Position numbers and translations under genes: made by a program
Notes under the pieces: model-generated
Seen by the model: the letters and a program-made list of their open reading frames with translations, nothing else
The model's database searches: none
Told to the model about the DNA's origin: nothing
Assembly (NCBI RefSeq): GCF_963853665.1
Contig: NZ_OY970459.1
Span: forward strand, 2,728,001 to 2,792,000
Length of the DNA stretch: 64,000 nucleotides
Reading direction: 5' to 3'
Source: Mycobacterium decipiens
GTDB lineage: Bacteria > Actinomycetota > Actinomycetes > Mycobacteriales > Mycobacteriaceae
Part shown: positions 17,464 to 26,689 of the stretch, one piece after another
How positions within the stretch are numbered: position 1 is the stretch's first letter
Layout of the letters: each line of letters opens with the position of its first letter

Positions 17464-17895
17464 ATGCACACTGTCGCAATCGGATCGTTTGCCGGTCCTT
17501 CGAGCACGCGGCCGAGTTCGCAACCCAGTGACCCGCACAGCGGCCTACGCGCGGTTACCGAGTGCACCGGCTCGGCGGTGGTCGTTCACGTCGGCGGCGA
17601 CATTGACGCCAGTAACGAGGTCGTTTGGCAACGTTTGGTGAGCAAGAGCGCCGCCATTGCCATCGCACCGGGTCCATTCGTCATCGACATTCGTGACCTC
17701 GATTTCATGGGGTCGTGTGGGTACGCTGTCTTGGCCCAGGAGTCGGTGCGGTGTCGCCGTCGCGGGGTGAATCTGCGGCTGGTGGGCAGCCAACCGATCG
17801 TGGCCCGCACGATTGCCGCCTGCGGACTGCGCCGCTTGTTGCCGATGTATTCGACAGTCGAGGCCGCGTTGTCGCCACCGCCTAGCGGCCATTGA
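17464..17895 (+). CDS. STAS-domain anti-sigma-factor antagonist-like protein (Rv1904-like)
   Basis: 143 residues, the same length as Rv1904. A disordered N-terminus of about 35 residues precedes a STAS domain: VVVHVGGDIDASNEVVWQRLV, then PFVIDIRDLDFMGSCGYAVLAQ and LRLVGSQPIVARTIAACGL. The serine in FMGSCG lies where SpoIIAA-type antagonists are phosphorylated by anti-sigma kinases, although the usual preceding Asp is Gly here. It should work in a partner-switching pathway controlling a sigma factor; no kinase or sigma gene is adjacent. The start at ATG 17464 was chosen by length match; an ORF upstream to 17320 looks non-coding. Confidence 0.85.
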   Translation: MHTVAIGSFAGPSSTRPSSQPSDPHSGLRAVTECTGSAVVVHVGGDIDASNEVVWQRLVSKSAAIAIAPGPFVIDIRDLDFMGSCGYAVLAQESVRCRRRGVNLRLVGSQPIVARTIAACGLRRLLPMYSTVEAALSPPPSGH

Positions 17896-17916
17896 GCGCT
17901 TGCCGCTAGGCGGCCG

Positions 17917-18879
17917 TCATAGTGCGGCGACCAGACGCGCTACCTCACGAGCGCACCCCCACGACAACGTCACTCCGTCGCCCCCGTGACCGTAGTTGTG
18001 GATGCACCGCGCTGGCCCAAGCGGCTCGGCCTCCACTCGCACCGACGGCCGATCGGGTCGCAGCCCGGTAATCGTTTCGATCAGCTCGGCCTCGCCGAGC
18101 CGTGGCTCGATCCGCTGGCAGTCCCGCAGGATCCGCTCGGTCACCACCGGATCTGGCGTGGTATCCCACCTGCCGGGAATGCTTATGCCCCCGCAGACCA
18201 CCCGCCGCGGGTGCGGGAAATAGCAGATCCATTCCGTGCAGCTGCTGCGTTCCATAAACAGGTGCCCCAGGCCAGGGTTGGTGAGGACCACGTGCTGGCC
18301 GAACATCGGCAGCACCGTCTCATCACCCACCAGCTCGCGGGCGCCGAGACCGGCACAGTTGACCACTATCGGTGCGGCATCGGCCGGCTCCGTCAGCGAC
18401 CGGACGGGGTGCATCTCGATTTCGCAGCCGGCAGCGGCCAATCGCTGTGTCAGGTAGTCGAGATATTGGGGCATGTCGATCATCGGCATCGTTGCGTGAA
18501 ACCCGGACTGGAAGCCCGCCGGGATGTCGGCCGCGCCGGCTGTCCGCAGCTCGGGGATGAGCTCGACCTGCAGCGATGCCGCGTCGGCATTGGGCAACTT
18601 CCCGACGGTCAGCGCCGGCGTCATGCGCACCCCGGTGGTGGGATCATTGGCCAGGTCGCGAAACTCGTGCAGTGATTGTTCGGTCCACGCGCGTACCTTG
18701 GCAACGGGCTCCCTCAGCCGTGGTCCCCAGACCGCACCCGCCACCGCCGAAGTGGTCTGCAGCGGCGGTGCGGCCGCCCACACCCGCACCGGCCACCCCG
18801 CCTCTGCCAGGCATACGGCCGACGTCAGCCCGCTGACGCCTGCCCCAATCACGACGACCTGTTGCTCACCTTTTGCCAC
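17917..18879 (-). CDS. aao: D-amino acid oxidase
   Basis: 320-residue FAD flavoprotein, the same size as Rv1905c. The FAD motif VVVIGAGVSGLTSAVCLAEAG is at residues 8-28. VNCAGLGARELVGDETVLP and the C-terminal DAAO signature NYGHGGDGVTLSWGCA are intact. It oxidatively deaminates D-amino acids to imino acids with release of H2O2. Near katG this peroxide source may be of physiological interest, although they are not in one operon. It is probably cytoplasmic. Confidence 0.93.
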   Translation of the reverse strand: MAKGEQQVVVIGAGVSGLTSAVCLAEAGWPVRVWAAAPPLQTTSAVAGAVWGPRLREPVAKVRAWTEQSLHEFRDLANDPTTGVRMTPALTVGKLPNADAASLQVELIPELRTAGAADIPAGFQSGFHATMPMIDMPQYLDYLTQRLAAAGCEIEMHPVRSLTEPADAAPIVVNCAGLGARELVGDETVLPMFGQHVVLTNPGLGHLFMERSSCTEWICYFPHPRRVVCGGISIPGRWDTTPDPVVTERILRDCQRIEPRLGEAELIETITGLRPDRPSVRVEAEPLGPARCIHNYGHGGDGVTLSWGCAREVARLVAAL

Positions 18880-18908
18880 AGCAGGACCGTAACCGAAGAC
18901 AGCATGGG

Positions 18909-19379
18909 TCAGGGCTGGGGCACTCGCCCTCCGGTCGGTCCGAGTAGCCCGTTGAGGATGGCGAGTTCGTTTTGTAGTTGCGCTTCTGCGGCAGGTCCGG
19001 GGAGTTCAGCCGGTGCACCACCTTCGCCGCCCGTGTTCTGCCAGGGCTGGCAGCCGTGGGTCTTGAATGCCTTGTCGGTCGCCTCGATCGTTACTACCTG
19101 CGGTTTCTTGCTGAGAGCGTTGTCGATGAGCGCGCCATCGGGGTTACCCATCCGCTTCCAATAGCAGGTGCCATCGCCAACGGGCCCAGCGGAGCTGTAT
19201 GTGCCGGGTGCGATGTCAATCCCCACCGCATAGGTGCCGTCGCTATCCATTGTCGTCTTCGGTCCCGGTGCCGGCTCCGGATCGGCACCGGCGGCGCCCA
19301 CAGATCCCGCGCAGCCCGCGATGATCAGGCCGGCGACGGCAAATCGTGCGGCAATAGGTGCGGTTGGCTTCACGCGCAT
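18909..19379 (-). CDS. Secreted or lipoprotein-like protein (Rv1906c-like)
   Basis: 156 residues, the same length as Rv1906c. The N-terminus MRVKPTAPIAARFAVAGLIIAGCAG has a positively charged start, a hydrophobic core and IAGC at residues 22-25, an acceptable lipobox. The mature region DGTYAVGIDIAPGTYSSAGPVGDGTCYWKRM is like extracellular beta-sandwich repeats found in several actinobacterial surface proteins. A C-terminal Pro/Gly tail follows. It probably sits at the outer face of the membrane. The ATG at 19379 matches the reference length; an upstream start at 19436 would bury the signal peptide. Confidence 0.83.
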   Translation of the reverse strand: MRVKPTAPIAARFAVAGLIIAGCAGSVGAAGADPEPAPGPKTTMDSDGTYAVGIDIAPGTYSSAGPVGDGTCYWKRMGNPDGALIDNALSKKPQVVTIEATDKAFKTHGCQPWQNTGGEGGAPAELPGPAAEAQLQNELAILNGLLGPTGGRVPQP

Positions 19380-19417
19380 AGAACAACAGCCTACTGGGGC
19401 CCAGCGGGATCCGGAGC

Positions 19418-20410
19418 TCACTCGGCCTGGAAACAATAGCGCGTTCCCACCGCGGATTGGCTTATTCGGTCCCCATATGCGCCTGCGAGCGCATGCACGG
19501 CGCGCCAGCCCGTGCAGTGTCCGGCGATGATGTGGCGAATCCCGAACGGCGCCAAAGCTTCCACCGTGTCACCGATAATCTCCTCCATCACACCGCCCAG
19601 GTGCAAACCGCCCATGACCGCGTGTATCGGGATGTCCGGGAAGCGGCTCGCCACCTCCGTGCACACGTTGACGATGCCGGCGTGCGAACACGCGCTAAAG
19701 ACGATCAATCCGAGGCCACGCACTTCGGCTACCAGCATTCGCTCGTCCACAAGCGACGGATCGGGTTCCCAGTCTGCGTCGTCGGCCGGCCGGCGAAGGT
19801 GGTCCGAGCGACCCGTCTCAAACGGGCACGCCCGGGGAATCTCTCCGCTGTAGTAGAAGTGGTTGTCGAGCAACCACCGTTCGCCGGGATCATTGACCAC
19901 CAGCGCCCCGTGCGTGCGCATCTGGTCGGGCGTCGGGACTTTCGCGGTCGGGATGACTTGTCCGTTGGCCAGCACCACACCACGTTCGGCGAACATCAGC
20001 GGGTTGACGTGAACCGTCACCGAGCCGCCCCGCGCGACGATCGCGTCGATCGCGTCGATCAGGGCACCCATGTGGTCCCAGTGCCCGTGCGTGATCGCGA
20101 TTTCCTCAATGGTGCCCAGATCAATGTCGAGGTTGCCGCAGTTGCGCAGAAACGCGGCGCCCTCGGTGCCGGTGTCGAACAACATCACGTGCTCAACCGA
20201 CCTGGCCGTCGACCGGAGCCGCAGGCCATAGCCCAGGTTCGCGACCAGCATGTTCTGGCCCGAAATCACCGCGGCGCCAGCCGCTACCACATTCGCGATC
20301 TCGGAGCGCGCGAACGGCGTTTTGGTCACATATGTGTCGCTGACGTTGTCGCTGAGCACGTCGACAACCAACGAATCAAGGGGAACAAGGACTTCGGGTC
20401 CGCTGGCCAT
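19418..20410 (-). CDS. Metallo-beta-lactamase-fold hydrolase (dihydropterin-phosphate synthase-like group)
   Basis: 330 residues. The start MASGPEVLVPLDSLVVDVLSDN has GAGGAGG eight bases upstream. The zinc motif HGHWDHMG (HxHxDH), a later HAVMGGLHLGG and the distal GHCTGW are present. Between them SACSHAGIVNVC is typical of the AtsA-like/MJ0936 group that includes the 7,8-dihydropterin-6-methyl-(ribofuranosyl)aminobenzene phosphate synthase family. The substrate is unknown. In M. tuberculosis Rv1907c, a different hypothetical, lies between Rv1906c and katG. An in-frame ATG at 20443 is an alternative start. Confidence 0.85.
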   Translation of the reverse strand: MASGPEVLVPLDSLVVDVLSDNVSDTYVTKTPFARSEIANVVAAGAAVISGQNMLVANLGYGLRLRSTARSVEHVMLFDTGTEGAAFLRNCGNLDIDLGTIEEIAITHGHWDHMGALIDAIDAIVARGGSVTVHVNPLMFAERGVVLANGQVIPTAKVPTPDQMRTHGALVVNDPGERWLLDNHFYYSGEIPRACPFETGRSDHLRRPADDADWEPDPSLVDERMLVAEVRGLGLIVFSACSHAGIVNVCTEVASRFPDIPIHAVMGGLHLGGVMEEIIGDTVEALAPFGIRHIIAGHCTGWRAVHALAGAYGDRISQSAVGTRYCFQAE

Positions 20411-20488
20411 GTCGACCACCTCCTCGCCCTGCCTGCGCCCCATGCTGTCACTAAAATCGATGTCCGGCAACGCCTTTACGAGCGCAGG

Positions 20489-20755
20489 TCAGGCTGACCG
20501 TCTGGCGGCTCGCATCCCGAGCACCGGCTGCGTGCCGCGACCGTCGTCGAAGTCCGCCGCCGATGGCCAGCGACCACGCCGGTCTGCCCACACCAACTGC
20601 AAGGCCGTTACCTTGTCGCCAAAGATTGCGATCGCACAGCACAAATGCGCGTCCGGATGTGTCACCTCGACCGTTTCGACAACAGGGCCGGCAGGGAGGG
20701 TGATCCGCATACCGGGAGTCAGCGAGTCACCGAACAGAGCACGCAGGGTCTGACA
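20489..20755 (-). pseudogene. C-terminal remnant of a DUF4262 protein
   Basis: The open frame after a TGA at 20756-20758 reads CQTLRALFGDSLTPGMRIT, then GPVVETVEVTHPDAHLC, then VTALQLVWADRRGRWP and GTQPVLG. That is the C-terminal half of DUF4262 proteins (about 150 residues: GP-x-IE-x-V, AHL, ALQLVxADxRGxWPW, QPVLG). The N-terminal half is missing; the first ATG in the frame is at 20710. A 73-residue product from there is possible but unlikely to fold. It looks like an eroded gene next to katG. Confidence 0.6.
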
Positions 20756-20779
20756 TCAACTCGCGCCGGACAAACACGA

Positions 20780-20811
20780 GCACCCCGCGAGCGGGTCAGC
20801 TCGCGGGGTGC
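20780..20811 (-). terminator. Strong hairpin terminator downstream of katG
   Basis: A perfect 13-base stem: GCACCCCGCGAGC (20780-20792) and GCTCGCGGGGTGC (20799-20811) with a six-base loop. It begins 46 bases after the katG stop at 20857, when read on the minus strand. There is no U-tract, the usual mycobacterial form. It is the clearest intrinsic terminator in the window. Confidence 0.75.
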
Positions 20812-20856
20812 CGCAGCGGGTTGTGGGTGATCGGCGGGTAGCGCCGCTCACCCGAA

Positions 20857-23109
<2,253 letters not shown>

Positions 23110-23553
23110 TCACGGGTGTGATCGGGAATCGTCTGATATCGAGCAATCAGGGCATCGCCCCCAGTAGATAACCTCGGCCTCGTCCAGCAGGAAGCCGTTA
23201 TGGTCTGAGGCCGTCAGACAGGGTGCCTCGCCAACAGCACAGTCGACGTCTGCGATAACGCCGCACGATCGGCAAACGATGTGATGGTGGTTGTCGCCGA
23301 CCCTGGATTCGTAGCGCGCGACGGACCCCGACGGCTGGATCCTTCGTACCAAGCCCGCCGCGGTTAGGGCATGCAGCACGTCGTACACGGCTTGCCGGGA
23401 TACCTCGGGCAGGACGGCGCGCACGGCGCCAAAGATCGTTTCCGTGTCGGCGTGCGGATGCGCATTTACTGCGTCCAGGACCGCGACGCGCGGGCGGGTC
23501 ACGCGCAAATCAGCCGTCCGTAGCTGCTCGGCGTAGTCCGATATCGAGGACAC
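23110..23553 (-). CDS. furA: Ferric-uptake-family repressor FurA
   Basis: 147-residue Fur-family regulator that represses its own operon and katG under non-oxidising conditions. The winged-helix part TRPRVAVLDAVNAHPHADTETIFGAVR with VSRQAVYDVLHALTAAGLV is followed by the metal/dimer domain: DNHHHIVCRSCGVIADVDC and the C-terminal CPDC, giving two CxxC pairs. The GTG at 23553 (MSSISDYAEQL) was chosen because a promoter lies immediately before it, so the transcript would be leaderless, as reported for M. tuberculosis furA. A TTG at 23562 would give three more residues. It heads the furA-katG operon. Confidence 0.95.
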   Translation of the reverse strand: MSSISDYAEQLRTADLRVTRPRVAVLDAVNAHPHADTETIFGAVRAVLPEVSRQAVYDVLHALTAAGLVRRIQPSGSVARYESRVGDNHHHIVCRSCGVIADVDCAVGEAPCLTASDHNGFLLDEAEVIYWGRCPDCSISDDSRSHP

Positions 23554-23560
23554 ACTAGAC

Positions 23561-23590
23561 AATATGACTCCCTTTTCTGGAATCAGTCAA
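23561..23590 (-). promoter_or_regulatory. furA-katG promoter (leaderless type) and likely FurA site
   Basis: On the minus strand TTGACT (23590-23585) and CATATT (23566-23561) are separated by 18 bases. The GTG start lies seven bases after the -10 element. The AT-rich stretch between (CCAGAAAAGG) is where FurA binds upstream of its gene in M. tuberculosis. The assignment is by pattern and by analogy. Confidence 0.65.
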
Positions 23591-23767
23591 GTCTATCCGT
23601 TTCTGCGGTGGCGAGTCGGGGCAGGCAGGGGTACAGCGCAGCCACCGGATCGAAACGCTGCTCGAACTGCTCCGGACGCATGTTCCCCTCGCAGCTGAAC
23701 ACGTTCCTGCACAACCGATCTCACGTGCGTCTGGTTGCGGCCCGCCAGATCGCCGCATGCCGCTGTA

Positions 23768-24361
23768 TCAGCCTTCGAATGTTCCGATGAGCCTGGCCTG
23801 CGCCGTGGCGGCCTGCGCTATCGCCAGCGCCGCTTGTGTTCCAGCCAGCCCCGCAAGCGGGGGCACGGCAGGAAGATGGTAGAGGGTAAACCGGTAGTGG
23901 TGTGTTCCGCTGCCCGCCGCCGGGCAGGGGCCGGAGTATGCGGTCTGACCGCTGGAGTTCGGCAGGCTGAATGCGCCATCAGGCGTCTCACCATCCGCGG
24001 TGCTGCCCGAGCCAGGGGCAATTCCGATCACGATCCAGTGCACGTACGGTTCCCGGGGTGCGTCCGGATCATCAACAACGAGAGCGCCGCCCGATGGCGC
24101 CGACCAGGTCAACGGCGGCGCGATATTGGCTCCTTTGCATGTGTACTGTTCCGGGATCGGCGCACCGTCGGCGAATGCCGGACTGGTGATCGTCATTGCA
24201 TCGCCGTTAGGCGCTTCCGGCATGGTCCGGCCGACCGCCGACAGTTTCAGCGCGAGCGGCGCCGCGGTTCGACTGTCGCTGTCGCCGGCGTAGCCAACCA
24301 ACGTCACGGGGAGCGCCACGGCCACCACGGCCAACGCGATTCGGTGCAGCGCCCGTGCCAT
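23768..24361 (-). CDS. Exported PEBP/YbhB-family protein (Rv1910c-like)
   Basis: 197 residues, the same length as Rv1910c. An N-terminal signal sequence ([20 protein letters not shown]) is followed by a phosphatidylethanolamine-binding-protein fold: [39 protein letters not shown] and [11 protein letters not shown], the ligand-pocket signatures of the YbhB group. At the place of a lipobox the sequence is LVGYAG, with Tyr24 where a lipoprotein would have Cys, so it is likely exported but not lipidated. M. tuberculosis has a tandem lipoprotein paralogue, lppC; only one copy is present here. The ligand is unknown. Confidence 0.87.
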   Translation of the reverse strand: MARALHRIALAVVAVALPVTLVGYAGDSDSRTAAPLALKLSAVGRTMPEAPNGDAMTITSPAFADGAPIPEQYTCKGANIAPPLTWSAPSGGALVVDDPDAPREPYVHWIVIGIAPGSGSTADGETPDGAFSLPNSSGQTAYSGPCPAAGSGTHHYRFTLYHLPAVPPLAGLAGTQAALAIAQAATAQARLIGTFEG

Positions 24362-24433
24362 TGTCGATTCCATATAGATCATTGTCGCTAAGCATGATTG
24401 GAGAAGCCAGCATTTCGACCAACGCCAATGCGG

Positions 24434-25444
24434 CTAGGACTCCGGCACCAATACGACCTTGCCGACATTCGCCCGCGCAGCCAGAATCCGGTGTGCCTCA
24501 GGAGCTTCGGCGAACGGCACGGCCGCATGAACTACCGGCGAGATCGTCCCGTCGGCGAGCGCCTTGGTCAGCGGCGTGATCCAGGGCTCAAGCGTGCCGC
24601 GGTCGTCCCACAATCGCAGCATGTTCAGACCGATCACGGTTTTCGAGTCCGAGAGCTGGTCCATTAGGTTGAAACCGCGCAGCATTGACAACGCGTGCGG
24701 TATCACCCGGCGCAACGATCGCTTCTCGCCCTGCTGCATATTTGAAATCCCGTAACCGACCAGCCTTCCGCCCGGACGCAACAGATCGTAGGACCGCCGC
24801 AGCGAAGTGCCGCCGAGCGCGTCGAGCACGAGGTCATACGGGCCCAATCCCTTCCACCAGCCGTCGCGGCGGTAGTCGATCGCACGGTCCACACCGAACT
24901 CGGCCAGCTTCTGGTGCTTTCCCGGCGATGCGGTGCCATGCACTTCGGCCTTCGCGGCTTTCGCGAACTGGACCGCCGCGATGCCGACACCACCAGCCGC
25001 GGCGTGAACCAGCACCCGCTCACCGGCGCGCAACGACCCGTAGCCGTGAATCGCCGCCCAGGCGGTCGCGTAGTTCACCGGGACCGCGGCACCCTGCTCG
25101 AAGCTCAGCGCATCGGGCAGCACCACCGAATCGGTGGCCGTGACGTTGACGATCTCGGCGTAGCCACCGAATCGCGTACCGGCCAGGACGCGTTCGCCGA
25201 CCCGGTTCGGATCGACCCCGTCACCGACGGCCTCCACGGTCCCAGCGACTTCGTAACCGACCACCGCCGGAAGCTTCGGCGCGTCCGGATACAGACCGAC
25301 GCGGGCGAGATGGTCGGCGAAGTTCACCCCTGCCGCGCGTACGGCGACCTGCAGCTGGCCCGCGCCCGGTGGTGGCGGGTCGGGTCGCTGCTGCACCTGC
25401 AAGACCGATGGGTCGCCATGTTTGGTGATGACGACTGCGCGCAT
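24434..25444 (-). CDS. fadB5: Zeta-crystallin-like NADPH:quinone oxidoreductase / MDR enzyme (FadB5)
   Basis: 336-residue zinc-free medium-chain oxidoreductase, ortholog of Rv1912c. MRAVVITKHGDPSVLQV starts after AGGAGG with a good spacer. The quinone-oxidoreductase elements AAGVNFADHLARVGLYP, VGYEVAGTVEAVG, the NADPH motif HAAAGGVGIAAVQFAK and DLVLDALGG are present. No zinc cysteines are seen. The name FadB5 (3-hydroxyacyl-CoA dehydrogenase) is historical; the sequence indicates an NADPH-dependent quinone or enoyl reductase. It is divergent from the MBL gene by about 100 bases. Confidence 0.9.
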   Translation of the reverse strand: MRAVVITKHGDPSVLQVQQRPDPPPPGAGQLQVAVRAAGVNFADHLARVGLYPDAPKLPAVVGYEVAGTVEAVGDGVDPNRVGERVLAGTRFGGYAEIVNVTATDSVVLPDALSFEQGAAVPVNYATAWAAIHGYGSLRAGERVLVHAAAGGVGIAAVQFAKAAKAEVHGTASPGKHQKLAEFGVDRAIDYRRDGWWKGLGPYDLVLDALGGTSLRRSYDLLRPGGRLVGYGISNMQQGEKRSLRRVIPHALSMLRGFNLMDQLSDSKTVIGLNMLRLWDDRGTLEPWITPLTKALADGTISPVVHAAVPFAEAPEAHRILAARANVGKVVLVPES

Positions 25445-25547
25445 TGGTTCCTCCTTGTCGGGACTCGTCGAAGTGCCGCGAGCTGGACTACAGAATGCCG
25501 GACCAGCAACCGGGCACAACGGCCCGGGGTTCGCTACCTTGCTCCTT

Positions 25548-26270
25548 GTGCACTACGTGTGGGAGCAGCTAGCGGGCAACGTGCATCGTTGCCGGCTGCC
25601 GTTCTGTGACGTCACCATCGGTCTGATACCGGGCCGCACCGGGACACTGCTCGTCGACACCGGTACCACGCTCGACGAAGCCGCCGCGATCGCTGCCGAC
25701 GTAAAGCAGATTGGTGGTCGCCCGGTAACGCATATTGTGTTGACGCACAAGCATTTCGACCACGTGCTGGGTTCCTCGGTGTTCGAGGAAGCGGAGGTGT
25801 TCTGCGCACCCGAGGTTGTCGAATACCTGTCGTCGGCTACCGACCAGCTCCGCGAACACGCGCTGAGCTACGGCGCGGACGCCGGTGAGGTCGACCGCGC
25901 GATCGCCGCCCTGAAGCCACCGCAGCACGGGACCTACGACACGATAATCGATCTCGGAGATCGCACCGTCACCATCACCCGCCCCGGTAGCGGTCACACC
26001 ACAGCAGACCTAGTCGTGGTGGCACCCGCCCCCGCCCATGAACATGGTCCGGTGGTGGTCTTCACCGGTGATCTTGTCGAGGAGTCAGCCGACCCCTATA
26101 TCGATGCCGATTCGGATTTGGCGGCCTGGCCGGCAACGCTGGATCGGGTACTCGCGATCGGCGGACCCGACGCCGTCTACGTGCCGGGCCACGGGAAGGT
26201 CGTCGACGCGGAGTTCGTCCGTCGGCAGCGCGATTGGTTGCGAAAGCGTGCCGACCGCGAGCCTCGCTGA
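25548..26270 (+). CDS. Metallo-beta-lactamase-fold hydrolase (Rv1913-like)
   Basis: 240-residue MBL-superfamily protein. The HxHxDH motif THKHFDHVLG is near residues 65-74, GSGHTTADLVV follows, then a TGDLVEE aspartate and a C-terminal GHGKVVD, so all zinc ligands are present. It may be a thioesterase-, glyoxalase- or lactonase-type hydrolase; the substrate is unknown. The GTG at 25548 was chosen. A -10-like TACCTT at 25535-25540 lies seven bases before it, which suggests a leaderless transcript. It is divergent from fadB5. Confidence 0.85.
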   Translation: MHYVWEQLAGNVHRCRLPFCDVTIGLIPGRTGTLLVDTGTTLDEAAAIAADVKQIGGRPVTHIVLTHKHFDHVLGSSVFEEAEVFCAPEVVEYLSSATDQLREHALSYGADAGEVDRAIAALKPPQHGTYDTIIDLGDRTVTITRPGSGHTTADLVVVAPAPAHEHGPVVVFTGDLVEESADPYIDADSDLAAWPATLDRVLAIGGPDAVYVPGHGKVVDAEFVRRQRDWLRKRADREPR

Positions 26271-26277
26271 ACGCGAG

Positions 26278-26646
26278 CTACTTGGCCGTGCAGGCGGCGA
26301 CGAGGGCATCCGGGTCGGTCACGCTGACCCACAATTCCCGCACCGCCATCGACTTCTTCCACATCTTGGCCTGCGCGGGCGGATCGATCGTCAACGCGAC
26401 CAAGCCCGTACGCGACCCGTTGACCAGCCAGCGGCCAAAGCCAAAGTGCACTCCGGCCGCGTAGACGCGGGCGTTGGTGGCTTCCGCCTTCGTGATCGAT
26501 GTCAAGGGGATGTCGGCGGCAAACGCCCATCCCATCTTTATGTGAAGGCTCCCCACTTCGACCCGCAACTCGCTGTTCTTGGGGCCAAGCCCGAGCGGCA
26601 CGCAAAGCGGGAGAAACCAAAGGTCAAAGCGCAACTGGGTCACCAC
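26278..26646 (-). CDS. Hypothetical protein (Rv1914c-like)
   Basis: 122 residues. Two adjacent GTG codons (26646 and 26643) are possible starts; the reference protein is slightly longer. The sequence LRFDLWFLPLCVPLGLGPKNSELRVEVGSLHIKMGWAFAADIP followed by VHFGFGRWLVNGSRTGLVAL looks like a small PH-like or beta-rich domain found in actinobacterial hypotheticals. No catalytic motif is seen. It is convergent with the MBL gene, with seven bases between the stops. Confidence 0.75.
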   Translation of the reverse strand: MVTQLRFDLWFLPLCVPLGLGPKNSELRVEVGSLHIKMGWAFAADIPLTSITKAEATNARVYAAGVHFGFGRWLVNGSRTGLVALTIDPPAQAKMWKKSMAVRELWVSVTDPDALVAACTAK

Positions 26647-26689
26647 GACACCGACCCTAGCTGCGGGTGAGTCATCGCGGCGGGTTTCG

